Below are positions 57,287 through 64,000 of a DNA stretch of 64,000 nucleotides, one piece after another. A model generated the notes under the pieces. That model saw nothing but the letters and a program-made list of their open reading frames with translations, did not search any database and was not told where the DNA came from. Origin of the DNA: Verrucomicrobiota bacterium (GTDB lineage: Bacteria; Verrucomicrobiota; Verrucomicrobiia; Methylacidiphilales; UBA1321). Position numbers and translations under genes: made by a program. The stretch's first letter is position 1. Every line of letters starts with the position of its first letter. Location: the NCBI GenBank assembly GCA_013285645.1, contig JABDHJ010000001.1, positions 192,537 through 256,536 on the forward strand. Direction: 5' to 3'.

Positions 57287-58675
57287 ATGAACACCAACAG
57301 TACAGTTATCCCCAGCCCCCTCCCCGCTACCACCACGCCTTCCGTGATGTTCGCCGACCTCGCCCTAGCGGAACCACTTTTGCGCGCACTCAACGAAAAG
57401 AATTATACCGAGCCCTCGCCCATTCAGGCGCAGTCCATTCCGTATCTTTTGCAAGGACGCGACATGATCGGCGTCGCGCAGACCGGCACCGGCAAGACCG
57501 CCGCGTTCGCGCTGCCCATCCTGCAACGCCTCTCGGCCAATCCCGCTCCCGCGATGCCGCGTCGTCCCCGGGCATTGATCCTCGCGCCGACACGCGAACT
57601 CGCCGCGCAGATCGCGCAGAGCTTCGGCACCTACGGAAAATTCCTCAAGCTCACGCACTGCGCAGTCTTTGGCGGCGTCAGCCTCTCGCCTCAAATTCGC
57701 GCCCTTCAGCGCGGTGTGGATATCCTCATCGCCACGCCGGGCCGTCTCACGGACCTCGAACGCCAGAAGCATCTGAGCCTCGACAAGGTTGAAATCTTCG
57801 TCCTTGATGAAGCTGATCGCATGCTCGATCTCGGCTTCGTACATGAGATCAAACGCATCATCACCAAGCTTCCCCCCAAGCGCCAGTCGCTCCTGTTCTC
57901 GGCCACCATGCCGCCTGCGATCCAGGAACTCGCCGCATCGATTGTCCACAATCCGGCCCGCGTCGAAGTCACTCCCGCCTCCACCACGGTGGAACGGATC
58001 GACCAGCAGGTCGCCTTCGTCAATCGCCATGACAAATCGAAGGCGCTCGTTCACTTCATCAATAATCATCCGAAAGGATTGGTCCTCGTCTTCGTCCGCA
58101 TGAAGCACATGGCCAATAAGCTGGTTGATCAGATCGCGAAGGACGGCATCAAGGCCGATGCCATTCACGGCAATAAATCGCAGGGTGCCCGTCAGCGCGC
58201 GCTGGAAAATTTCCGCAGCGGTCACAGCCGTGTTCTCGTGGCGACCGATATCGCCGCTCGCGGCATTGACGTCAAGGGCATCACGCTGGTCGTGAATTTC
58301 GACCTGCCCGAAGAGCCGGAGTCCTACGTCCACCGCATCGGACGCACCGCCCGAGCCGGTCTCGACGGCCAGGCGATCGCATTCTGCGACAGCTCGGAAC
58401 GTAATCTCCTTCGCTCCATCGAGCGCCTCATCCGCCGCACGATTCCTGTTCTTAAGGGTCATCCTTTTGAAGGAAATGCGAACCAGCCGGATCAGCCCCG
58501 CACCACCACGGGATATGCTGGTTCGGGTATTGATCGCCCTCACCGCCCCGCGCCGCGCTCGGGTGGTTTCCGCCCCAACAACCCTTCCTCAGGCAATCGC
58601 TTCGGCGGCGCACGTTCTGGCGGCGACAACAGCCAGCGCGGCGGATTTGCCCGCGCCGGACGCGCTCGGTTCTAA
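57287..58675 (+). CDS. DEAD-box RNA helicase (RhlE type)
   Basis: I take the ATG at 57287 (462 residues) rather than the track's start 21 codons earlier. Core motifs in order: Q motif NYTEPSPIQAQSIPYLLQ, AQTGTGKTAAFALP (I), APTRELAAQ (Ia), VLDEADRMLDLGF (II), LFSATMPPAIQEL (III), then VATDIAARGIDVKGITLV (V) and HRIGRTARAGLDG (VI). The C-terminal 80 residues are Gly/Arg/Asn-rich (SGGFRPNNPSSGNRFGG), an RNA-binding tail typical of RhlE proteins. It unwinds RNA in ribosome assembly or decay. Confidence 0.94.
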   Translation: MNTNSTVIPSPLPATTTPSVMFADLALAEPLLRALNEKNYTEPSPIQAQSIPYLLQGRDMIGVAQTGTGKTAAFALPILQRLSANPAPAMPRRPRALILAPTRELAAQIAQSFGTYGKFLKLTHCAVFGGVSLSPQIRALQRGVDILIATPGRLTDLERQKHLSLDKVEIFVLDEADRMLDLGFVHEIKRIITKLPPKRQSLLFSATMPPAIQELAASIVHNPARVEVTPASTTVERIDQQVAFVNRHDKSKALVHFINNHPKGLVLVFVRMKHMANKLVDQIAKDGIKADAIHGNKSQGARQRALENFRSGHSRVLVATDIAARGIDVKGITLVVNFDLPEEPESYVHRIGRTARAGLDGQAIAFCDSSERNLLRSIERLIRRTIPVLKGHPFEGNANQPDQPRTTTGYAGSGIDRPHRPAPRSGGFRPNNPSSGNRFGGARSGGDNSQRGGFARAGRARF

Positions 58676-58750
58676 GCGATTTGGAATGGAGGCGCTCCTG
58701 CACCTCCGCTGACGACCGGGAGGTTGTCCTTCCAAGAGCAACTCTATGTG

Positions 58751-58781
58751 TCGATTACGTGACAATTTGTCACGTAATCGA
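58751..58781. promoter_or_regulatory. Perfect palindrome upstream of the RND pump gene
   Basis: TCGATTACGTGACAA-T-TTGTCACGTAATCGA has 15-bp perfect arms around one central base, 93 bp before the pump ATG. Short outer matches (TTCCAAGAG / CTCTGGAA) extend the symmetry. No T-run follows, so it fits an operator for a dimeric repressor better than a terminator. Pump genes are often controlled by TetR or MarR proteins, but none is encoded nearby. Confidence 0.65.
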
Positions 58782-58874
58782 TGGCTCTCCCTCTGGAAAG
58801 TTGTATCGAGACTTAACGACGCCGAGAACAACTTTTACGGAAGTCTGGGGTTATAGTTAAGTCTTCCTATTCCT

Positions 58875-61800
58875 ATGACACTGGCTGATCTCTCCATCAA
58901 ACGTCCGGTTTTTGCTTGGATGCTGATGATCGGCATTATCATGTTTGGGCTGATTTGCTATCAGCGGTTGGGCGTCAGTTACATGCCCGACATCGATTAC
59001 CCGACCCTCGCCATCAGCGTGAACTGGCCGGGTGCCGCGCCGGAGGTTATTGAAAGCGAACTGGTCGATCCCATCGAACAGCGGGTCGTTGCGGTGGAAG
59101 GCGTGCGCCAGGTCCGCTCCAGCATCGGGCAAGGTTCGGCCTCCATCACGCTTGATTTCGACATCAACCGGAATGTCGATAACGCCCTGCAGGAAGTGGA
59201 GGCGAACGTGCAGCAGATCCGTCTTCCGCTAAACGTCCGGACGCCCACCATCTGGAAGCGCAATCTTGAGGACGATCCGATCATCCGAGTCGTGGTCTAC
59301 GGCGACAAACCGCTGCGGGACATGGCCGATTACGTCGATAAATATCTGCAGACCACGCTCCAGACCGTCGATGGCGTGGGCGACGTGAGCGTCGGCGGAT
59401 TCGGCTCGCGCCAGCTCCGCATCTGGATCAACAACGACAAGCTCAAGCAATACCAACTGACCGTGCAGGACGTGCAGCAGACGATCGAGGACCAACACGA
59501 GGAAACGGCCGGCGGCTACCTGGAAAATGCCAAGAACGAAATCAATGTCCGCACCATGGGTGAAGGCCTGACCGCAGACCAGGTCGGCAATGAATTGATC
59601 CTGAAACGAGGCGGCGAATCGATTTATAACTCGACCATTCACATCCGCGATGTGGCGCGAGTGCAGGACGATCTCAGCGATCGACGCAACATCACGCGGG
59701 CCGATGGCCAGCCCGCCGTCGTGGTGAATATCAAGAAACAGCGCGGCTACAATGAAGTCGCCGTCGCCGATAATGTGCTGGCCAAGCTGAAAGAACTTCA
59801 GGGTGCCCTTCCCCCGGGGATGAAGGCCCAAGTTGTGGTCGATTACACGCAGTTCACTCGAACGGCCGTGGCCGAGACACTCCATGAATTAATCATGGCG
59901 GGCATCCTGACCTCGATTATCTGCTACCTCTTCCTGGGAACGTGGAGTTCCGCCGCCAACGTCCTCGTGGCAATTCCGACCTCCGTCATCGGAGCGTTCA
60001 TGGCTCTCTACATGCTGAATTTCACGCTGAACTTGTTCACGCTTCTCGCGCTGGCACTGGCGATCGGCATCGTGGTCGATGACGCGATCATGGTGCTGGA
60101 AAATATTGTCCGGCATTACGACATGGGCAAGAGCCGCAAAAAGGCCGCCCAGGATGGCGCGCGCGAAATCACCTTTGCGGCAGTGGCGGCGACGGTCGCG
60201 GTCGTGGCGATTTTCATTCCTGTCGCCTTCATGAGCGGAATTATCGGCCGCTTCTTCTTCCAATTTTCGGTGACGATGACCGTGGCTGTCCTCTTCTCCC
60301 TGCTCGAATCCATCACGCTCACGCCGATGCGCTGCTCCAAGATGCTGGGCAAAAGTGACAAGGAAAGCTATCTGACTCGGCATGCGGACCGGCTCTTCCG
60401 AGGCTTGGCCGCGCGTTATCGCATCGCTCTCATCTGGGCGTTGAATCGGCGCTGGCAGGTGCTGGGCGGCTCATCTCTTCTCTTTGTGCTCTCGCTCTTC
60501 GCCGTTATGTTTTTGCGGCAGGAATTCGTCCCGCCCCAGGACCAGAATTTCTTTCATATCCGGCTTGAAGCGCCGATGGGATCCTCCCTGACCTACATGG
60601 ATGCGAAGGTCAGCCGGATCGAGCAGTACATCAAGACCAACCCCGAAGTCGCCCATTACGTTTCCGGCACGGGCGATGGAGGCCGGGCGAATGTTGCCAA
60701 CTTCGATGTCGTTCTCGTCGATAAATCAAAACGGAAAGTCAGCCAGGCCGACCTGATCCTGAAGTTTCGGGCCGACATCAAAGCCATGCCTGAAATGGCG
60801 GGACTTTGGACGAGTTTTTCGGATCTCTCCGGTCGCGGGCTTTCCACATGGCAGACTTCTCCCGTGGCCTTCACCGTTCGAGGGCTGGAATATGACAAGC
60901 TCAACGAAATTACAACCCAGATCATGGCCAAGCTCAATGCCAGCGGCTTGGTCACCGACTTGAACAGTAACTACCGCACCGGCATGCCCGAGGCCCAGGT
61001 TTTCCCAGACCGGGACGCGGCTTCCCAGCGGGGAGTTTCCGTCGATGCCATCGCCCAGGCCGTCAACGTGGCTATCGGGGGCACGGCGGACGGCCAGTTC
61101 ACCAGCAGCGGTCACCGTTACGACATTGATCTTCGCCTGGAAGGTCTCGAGCGCGGGCAACCCGCCGACATCCAGAAACTTGATGTGCGTAACGAATACG
61201 GAGAGCTCGTTCCCTTGAGTGAAGTTACGAAAATCGAAATTCATCCCACACTCCAAACTGTCGCCCGCATCGATCGGCAACGGGCCATTTCAGTCGGCGG
61301 CGGACTAGCTCCTGATGCCTCCCAGGCCAAAGTCCTGGCCTTGACGGAGGAGATCGCCAAACCGCTTTTGCCGCCCGGTTACGAGTTTCATTTCGACGGC
61401 GGCGCTTCCGGATACAAGGAGACCTTTAACAGCCTTTGGTTCGCGCTCATTCTCGGAGTGGCCGTTGCGTACATGGTCCTGGCTACGCAATTCAACAGCT
61501 TCCTCCACCCAATTTCCGTGCTGCTCGCGCTTCCCTTCAGCTTGACCGGCGCACTGTTGGCGCTTTGGGCGACGAATGAATCTCTCAATATGTTCAGCAT
61601 GATCGGCATCATCCTGCTCATGGGCATCGCCAAGAAAAATTCGATCCTGCTCGTCGAGTTCACCAACCACGTCCGCACCCAGGACAAGCGTCCGTTGCGC
61701 GCCGCGTTGCTCGATGCCTGCCCGATCCGGTTGCGCCCCATTTTGATGACCTCGCTGGCCACGATGTCCGCCGCTATTCCCTCCGCGCTGGGATTCGGCC

Positions 61801-62003
61801 CCGGCTCGGAAACCCGCATGCCGATGGCCACGGCGGTCATCGGCGGTATTCTCGTCTCGACCTGCTTTACCCTTTTTGTCGTTCCCTGCGCTTACAGTCT
61901 CCTGGCCCGCTGGGAAACAGAACCCGATGATGACGAAGACAGTGACGCCGAGTTGACCTCAACTTCGTCTGCTGCTTCCGACGAAACTTCGCTGGTAAAA
62001 TAG
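58875..62003 (+). CDS. RND-family efflux pump, inner-membrane subunit (HAE1/AcrB type)
   Basis: A 1042-residue proton-driven transporter. Helix 1 (VFAWMLMIGIIMFGLICYQRL) is followed by the first periplasmic loop (YMPDIDYPTLAISVNWPGAA). The proton-relay Asp pair in helix 4 is in LAIGIVVDDAIMVLENIVRH, and RPILMTSLATMSAAIPSALG lies in the C-terminal half. Length and order match full AcrB/MdtC-like pumps. It exports drugs, lipids or other amphiphiles with a periplasmic adaptor and an outer-membrane channel. No adaptor or TolC gene is next to it, so the partners are encoded elsewhere. It is convergent with the aquaglyceroporin gene, with 11 bp between. Confidence 0.92.
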   Translation: MTLADLSIKRPVFAWMLMIGIIMFGLICYQRLGVSYMPDIDYPTLAISVNWPGAAPEVIESELVDPIEQRVVAVEGVRQVRSSIGQGSASITLDFDINRNVDNALQEVEANVQQIRLPLNVRTPTIWKRNLEDDPIIRVVVYGDKPLRDMADYVDKYLQTTLQTVDGVGDVSVGGFGSRQLRIWINNDKLKQYQLTVQDVQQTIEDQHEETAGGYLENAKNEINVRTMGEGLTADQVGNELILKRGGESIYNSTIHIRDVARVQDDLSDRRNITRADGQPAVVVNIKKQRGYNEVAVADNVLAKLKELQGALPPGMKAQVVVDYTQFTRTAVAETLHELIMAGILTSIICYLFLGTWSSAANVLVAIPTSVIGAFMALYMLNFTLNLFTLLALALAIGIVVDDAIMVLENIVRHYDMGKSRKKAAQDGAREITFAAVAATVAVVAIFIPVAFMSGIIGRFFFQFSVTMTVAVLFSLLESITLTPMRCSKMLGKSDKESYLTRHADRLFRGLAARYRIALIWALNRRWQVLGGSSLLFVLSLFAVMFLRQEFVPPQDQNFFHIRLEAPMGSSLTYMDAKVSRIEQYIKTNPEVAHYVSGTGDGGRANVANFDVVLVDKSKRKVSQADLILKFRADIKAMPEMAGLWTSFSDLSGRGLSTWQTSPVAFTVRGLEYDKLNEITTQIMAKLNASGLVTDLNSNYRTGMPEAQVFPDRDAASQRGVSVDAIAQAVNVAIGGTADGQFTSSGHRYDIDLRLEGLERGQPADIQKLDVRNEYGELVPLSEVTKIEIHPTLQTVARIDRQRAISVGGGLAPDASQAKVLALTEEIAKPLLPPGYEFHFDGGASGYKETFNSLWFALILGVAVAYMVLATQFNSFLHPISVLLALPFSLTGALLALWATNESLNMFSMIGIILLMGIAKKNSILLVEFTNHVRTQDKRPLRAALLDACPIRLRPILMTSLATMSAAIPSALGFGPGSETRMPMATAVIGGILVSTCFTLFVVPCAYSLLARWETEPDDDEDSDAELTSTSSAASDETSLVK

Positions 62004-62014
62004 CGGGACCGATT

Positions 62015-62839
62015 TCAAGGCGAAATGGTTTTATAACCCGGCTTGAGCAAGAGCGTATAAGCCGCTCCTCCCAGCCAGCCACCGAAGATCGGCGCAAGCA
62101 CATACACCGTCAACCAACCCCAGCCATTGACGGTAAAAGGAAGACTTCCCCAACCCGCCCAGGAGGAAAATAATCTGGGTCCCAGGTCTCGCGCGGGATT
62201 AAAGCAAGCCATGGTGATCGGCCCGAAAAGAGAAATGAGCATGGTAATGGTCAGACCGATGGCCGCCGCTGTCAGGATTTGAGGACGGCTTCCATTTTGC
62301 TCATCCGTTACGGCGAGGATCACCATCAGTAGAATCGCAGTCCCCACGACTTCGGTGAAGAATGCTTCCGGTTGACTCGTAATGGAGGGGGCCACCGACA
62401 GAGGTCTGCCGCCGGGATTGGGAAAGTACTCCCCAAAGATCATCGCGCTGGCTTCGCTGCCAGGAAGACCTCGCGTGATACCGTTCTTTTGTTCAAACAC
62501 GGTAAGCGCACCCGCAAAAATAAGATAAAGCACGCAAGCGGCCAGAATCGAACCGAATAACTGGCAGAGGATGTACGGTACGATACGCCGCAGTGGAAAA
62601 TCTCTCCACACGGCGAAACTGAGGGTCACGGCAGGATTGAGATGCGCCCCGCTTAACGATCCCGTCAGGTGGATGGCAGTGGCAATTCCCAATCCCCAAA
62701 TAATGGCGACTTGAAATATTCCTACCTGCGCACCCGTCAACACGGCAGAAGCCACGCTTCCGCAACCGAAAAATACGAGCAGGAAGGTGCCAACAATCTC
62801 TCCCCATATCCACGCAGGAATGGTCTTCGCTACTGTCAT
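62015..62839 (-). CDS. Aquaglyceroporin of the arsenic operon (AqpS-like)
   Basis: A 274-residue MIP channel with six membrane helices and the two half-helix motifs, HLNPAVT (about residue 66) and FNPARDLGPR (about residue 207). The Asp after NPAR marks the glycerol-conducting type with a wider pore. I take the ATG at 62839, which overlaps the upstream stop by four bases (ATGA). The operon position after two arsC genes suggests that it lets arsenite leave the cell down its gradient, as known for AqpS in Sinorhizobium. No arsB or acr3 pump is in the window. Confidence 0.9.
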   Translation of the reverse strand: MTVAKTIPAWIWGEIVGTFLLVFFGCGSVASAVLTGAQVGIFQVAIIWGLGIATAIHLTGSLSGAHLNPAVTLSFAVWRDFPLRRIVPYILCQLFGSILAACVLYLIFAGALTVFEQKNGITRGLPGSEASAMIFGEYFPNPGGRPLSVAPSITSQPEAFFTEVVGTAILLMVILAVTDEQNGSRPQILTAAAIGLTITMLISLFGPITMACFNPARDLGPRLFSSWAGWGSLPFTVNGWGWLTVYVLAPIFGGWLGGAAYTLLLKPGYKTISP

Positions 62840-63300
62840 GAGCAACAACTGCTCTCAGTGGAACAACAAGATGAATTACTGCTTTCAAGACCACACTGTT
62901 CTTTAGCCAGACAATCTGTGTGCTTGGTTGTCAAACGAAAGACAACTGCATCGCCATCCGCTTCGGCGGATTCAATCGGAAACTGGGAGATGTAAGGAGC
63001 TTCAAATTCAACTTCGACCTCCAATTCATCCGAAGGCAAAATTTTTCCGGCTAACTTCAAAATCGAGGCAAGCTTGCCCGCCGTTAGCGCATGGTCTTCA
63101 TCATTGGCCGCCACCCACGCTTGAAGAACACATGAGGAAGTGGACCTCCGAGTTCCACCGCAGTCGATGAAGTCTTTCTGCACATGGCCGACTTCTGTGA
63201 TGTGAAAATGGACCGGGATGGTGACTTGATCCGGCAAGTGGAAGACGATGCCCTTGGCGGCATTTTGTTCGAGGATGGATTTGAGTTCGGTGATGTTCAT
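62836..63300 (-). CDS. DUF6428-like arsenic-operon protein with Cys-rich tail
   Basis: I take the ATG at 63300 (154 residues, MNITELKSILEQNAAKGIVF). The earlier start in the track lies inside arsC. The core IPVHFHITEVGHVQKDFIDC and SSCVLQAWVA is a pattern I associate with a small family (DUF6428) found in arsenic operons. The last residues, SSNSSCCSTESSCCS, hold four Cys in two CC pairs, with two more Cys shortly before (CLAKEQCG). Such a tail could bind arsenite or another soft metal. Its function is unproven; a carrier that hands arsenite to the channel is one idea. Confidence 0.7.
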   Translation of the reverse strand: MNITELKSILEQNAAKGIVFHLPDQVTIPVHFHITEVGHVQKDFIDCGGTRRSTSSCVLQAWVAANDEDHALTAGKLASILKLAGKILPSDELEVEVEFEAPYISQFPIESAEADGDAVVFRLTTKHTDCLAKEQCGLESSNSSCCSTESSCCS

Positions 63301-63304
63301 AACT

Positions 63305-63736
63305 TTATTTCTTTTCGCGGTAACCAGTGGCATACGCCTCAAAGACGAGTTTGATTTGGTCTCGCACTTGGCGGAACACGGCCAAAATTTCCTCATCCGT
63401 TCCTTGGGCATGAGCCGGATCGTCAAACCCCCAGTGATAACGATTCACCTGCCCGGGAAACATGGGACAAGCTTGGTCCGCGTTGCCACACACCGTGATG
63501 ACGGTATCGATCTCGCGATCAAGAAATTCATTCAGGGATTTCGAGGTGTGCCCGGAAATATCGATGCCAATCTCCCTCATCACTTCCAGGGCCTTGGGAT
63601 GCACGTAGCCAGCAGGCTTCGATCCCGCGCTATAAACATCGAAGAGATCACCCGCCGCGTGACGGAGAACTCCCTCTGCCAGATGGCTGCGGCAGGAATT
63701 GCCAGTACAAAGAATCAGGATGGAAGGATTGCTCAT
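63305..63736 (-). CDS. arsC: Arsenate reductase, low-molecular-weight phosphatase type
   Basis: A 143-residue enzyme that reduces arsenate to arsenite. The P-loop [20 protein letters not shown] has the nucleophilic Cys and Arg (CX5R). The second redox Cys pair lies in [17 protein letters not shown], and [16 protein letters not shown] is typical. The three-Cys set suggests the thioredoxin-coupled type. It lies four bases before the DUF6428-like gene and 17 bp after a second arsC copy, on the same strand. Confidence 0.93.
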   Translation of the reverse strand: MSNPSILILCTGNSCRSHLAEGVLRHAAGDLFDVYSAGSKPAGYVHPKALEVMREIGIDISGHTSKSLNEFLDREIDTVITVCGNADQACPMFPGQVNRYHWGFDDPAHAQGTDEEILAVFRQVRDQIKLVFEAYATGYREKK

Positions 63737-63753
63737 CTTGTTTGGAGTGAATA

Positions 63754-64000
63754 TTAATTTTGTGGAAGGCGTTCCTTTTCACCGATGCCGCCTACCGCCT
63801 GCTCAAGTTTGATCCGTTCCATCTTCTCAAAAGGCAGGGAACAAAAAAGGTCAAGGCGTCGCTGAATCTGCATCGCCACTTGCACAGTCTTTTGAAACTT
63901 CTCATCCTCGTTGCCTTCAAATGTCGCCGGGTCAGGAGAACCCCAATGTGCAACGACCGGTTGCCCCGGCCAAACCGGACAACTTTCCCTGGCATTATCA
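63754..64000 (-). CDS. Second ArsC-type arsenate reductase, C-terminal part (cut by window edge)
   Basis: Absent from the ORF track because its start lies outside. Read from the right edge, the frame gives [21 protein letters not shown] then [20 protein letters not shown] and ends KERLPQN at the TAA at 63754-63756. The '[13 protein letters not shown]' segment is typical of LMW-type ArsC proteins and carries a redox Cys. It is a different subtype from the complete arsC downstream, as the two share only scattered identities. It appears to be an upstream member of the same minus-strand operon. Confidence 0.85.
   Translation of the reverse strand, partial: DNARESCPVWPGQPVVAHWGSPDPATFEGNEDEKFQKTVQVAMQIQRRLDLFCSLPFEKMERIKLEQAVGGIGEKERLPQN

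Noticed and set aside
57365-58543. 392-residue minus-strand frame opposite the DEAD-box gene
   Set aside because: It lies wholly within a certain helicase gene and reads as a mirror of it; no ribosome-binding site or domain is seen.

Overview
The window is chromosomal DNA from a GC-rich Gram-negative bacterium, most likely a member of the Verrucomicrobiota (PVC group). The signs are: a large secreted 'HEWGTFT' protein; paired GYF_2-domain membrane proteins; an MglA/roadblock/FHA module beside class III ('QTLVEY') pilins; long translationally coupled housekeeping operons; and many families of short palindromic intergenic repeats. There is no rRNA or tRNA gene here, so the assignment rests on gene style alone. 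Coding density is high and no phage, insertion sequence or CRISPR array is visible.

Layout. 1-2.5 kb: an antiporter cut by the window edge and a large secreted protein of unknown function. 2.7-6.1 kb: fatty-acid synthesis (fabD-fabG-acpP-fabF). 6.4-9.2 kb: ubiX, then a STAS antagonist with a GAF-PP2C phosphatase (partner switching). 9.2-13.1 kb: grpE-dnaJ-rsmE, a secreted protein and a ModA-like binding protein. 13.1-15.5 kb: nagA with an MFS transporter. 15.7-19.1 kb: ExbB/ExbD, def, a small RHH-like protein and gltX. 19.8-27.4 kb: a MoxR/DUF58 membrane-associated cluster (GPDPase-type membrane protein, DUF4129, DUF4350, MoxR, DUF58, with SpoIIM-like and RDD genes convergent). 27.5-34.2 kb: a minus-strand housekeeping run prfA-prmC-murA-coaD-DUF177-rpmF-plsX-fabH, preceded by rpmE and its terminator. 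34.4-35.3 kb: an AT-rich sulfotransferase-like gene, probably acquired. 35.5-41.1 kb: two 67-residue pilins, a roadblock protein, an MglA GTPase, an 827-residue HhH/roadblock protein, and a divergent DUF4388-FHA protein. This is the most interesting module. 41.2-47.5 kb: NUDIX, nrnA, truB, ribF, an aldo/keto reductase-like protein and small membrane proteins. 47.6-56.9 kb: sugar/uronate catabolism (Gfo/Idh/MocA oxidoreductase, flavin oxidoreductase with divergent GntR, GH88, SDR, KDPG aldolase, KDG kinase). 57.3-62.0 kb: a DEAD-box helicase and an RND pump. 62.0-64.0 kb: an arsenic operon (two arsC, a DUF6428-type protein with a Cys-rich tail, an aquaglyceroporin) running off the right edge.

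How the genes work together. FabD, FabG, ACP, FabF, FabH and PlsX together cover initiation, elongation and the acyl-phosphate exit of fatty-acid synthesis. KdgK, Eda, the SDR and GH88 would release unsaturated uronates from oligosaccharides and carry them to pyruvate and glyceraldehyde-3-phosphate. ArsC would make arsenite, which the channel would let out of the cell. Around 36-41 kb, pilins under a candidate sigma-54 promoter lie beside a polarity-type GTPase with two roadblock partners and an FHA reader; this looks like a surface-motility or pilus-control module. Its arrangement is not one I can match to a characterised system.
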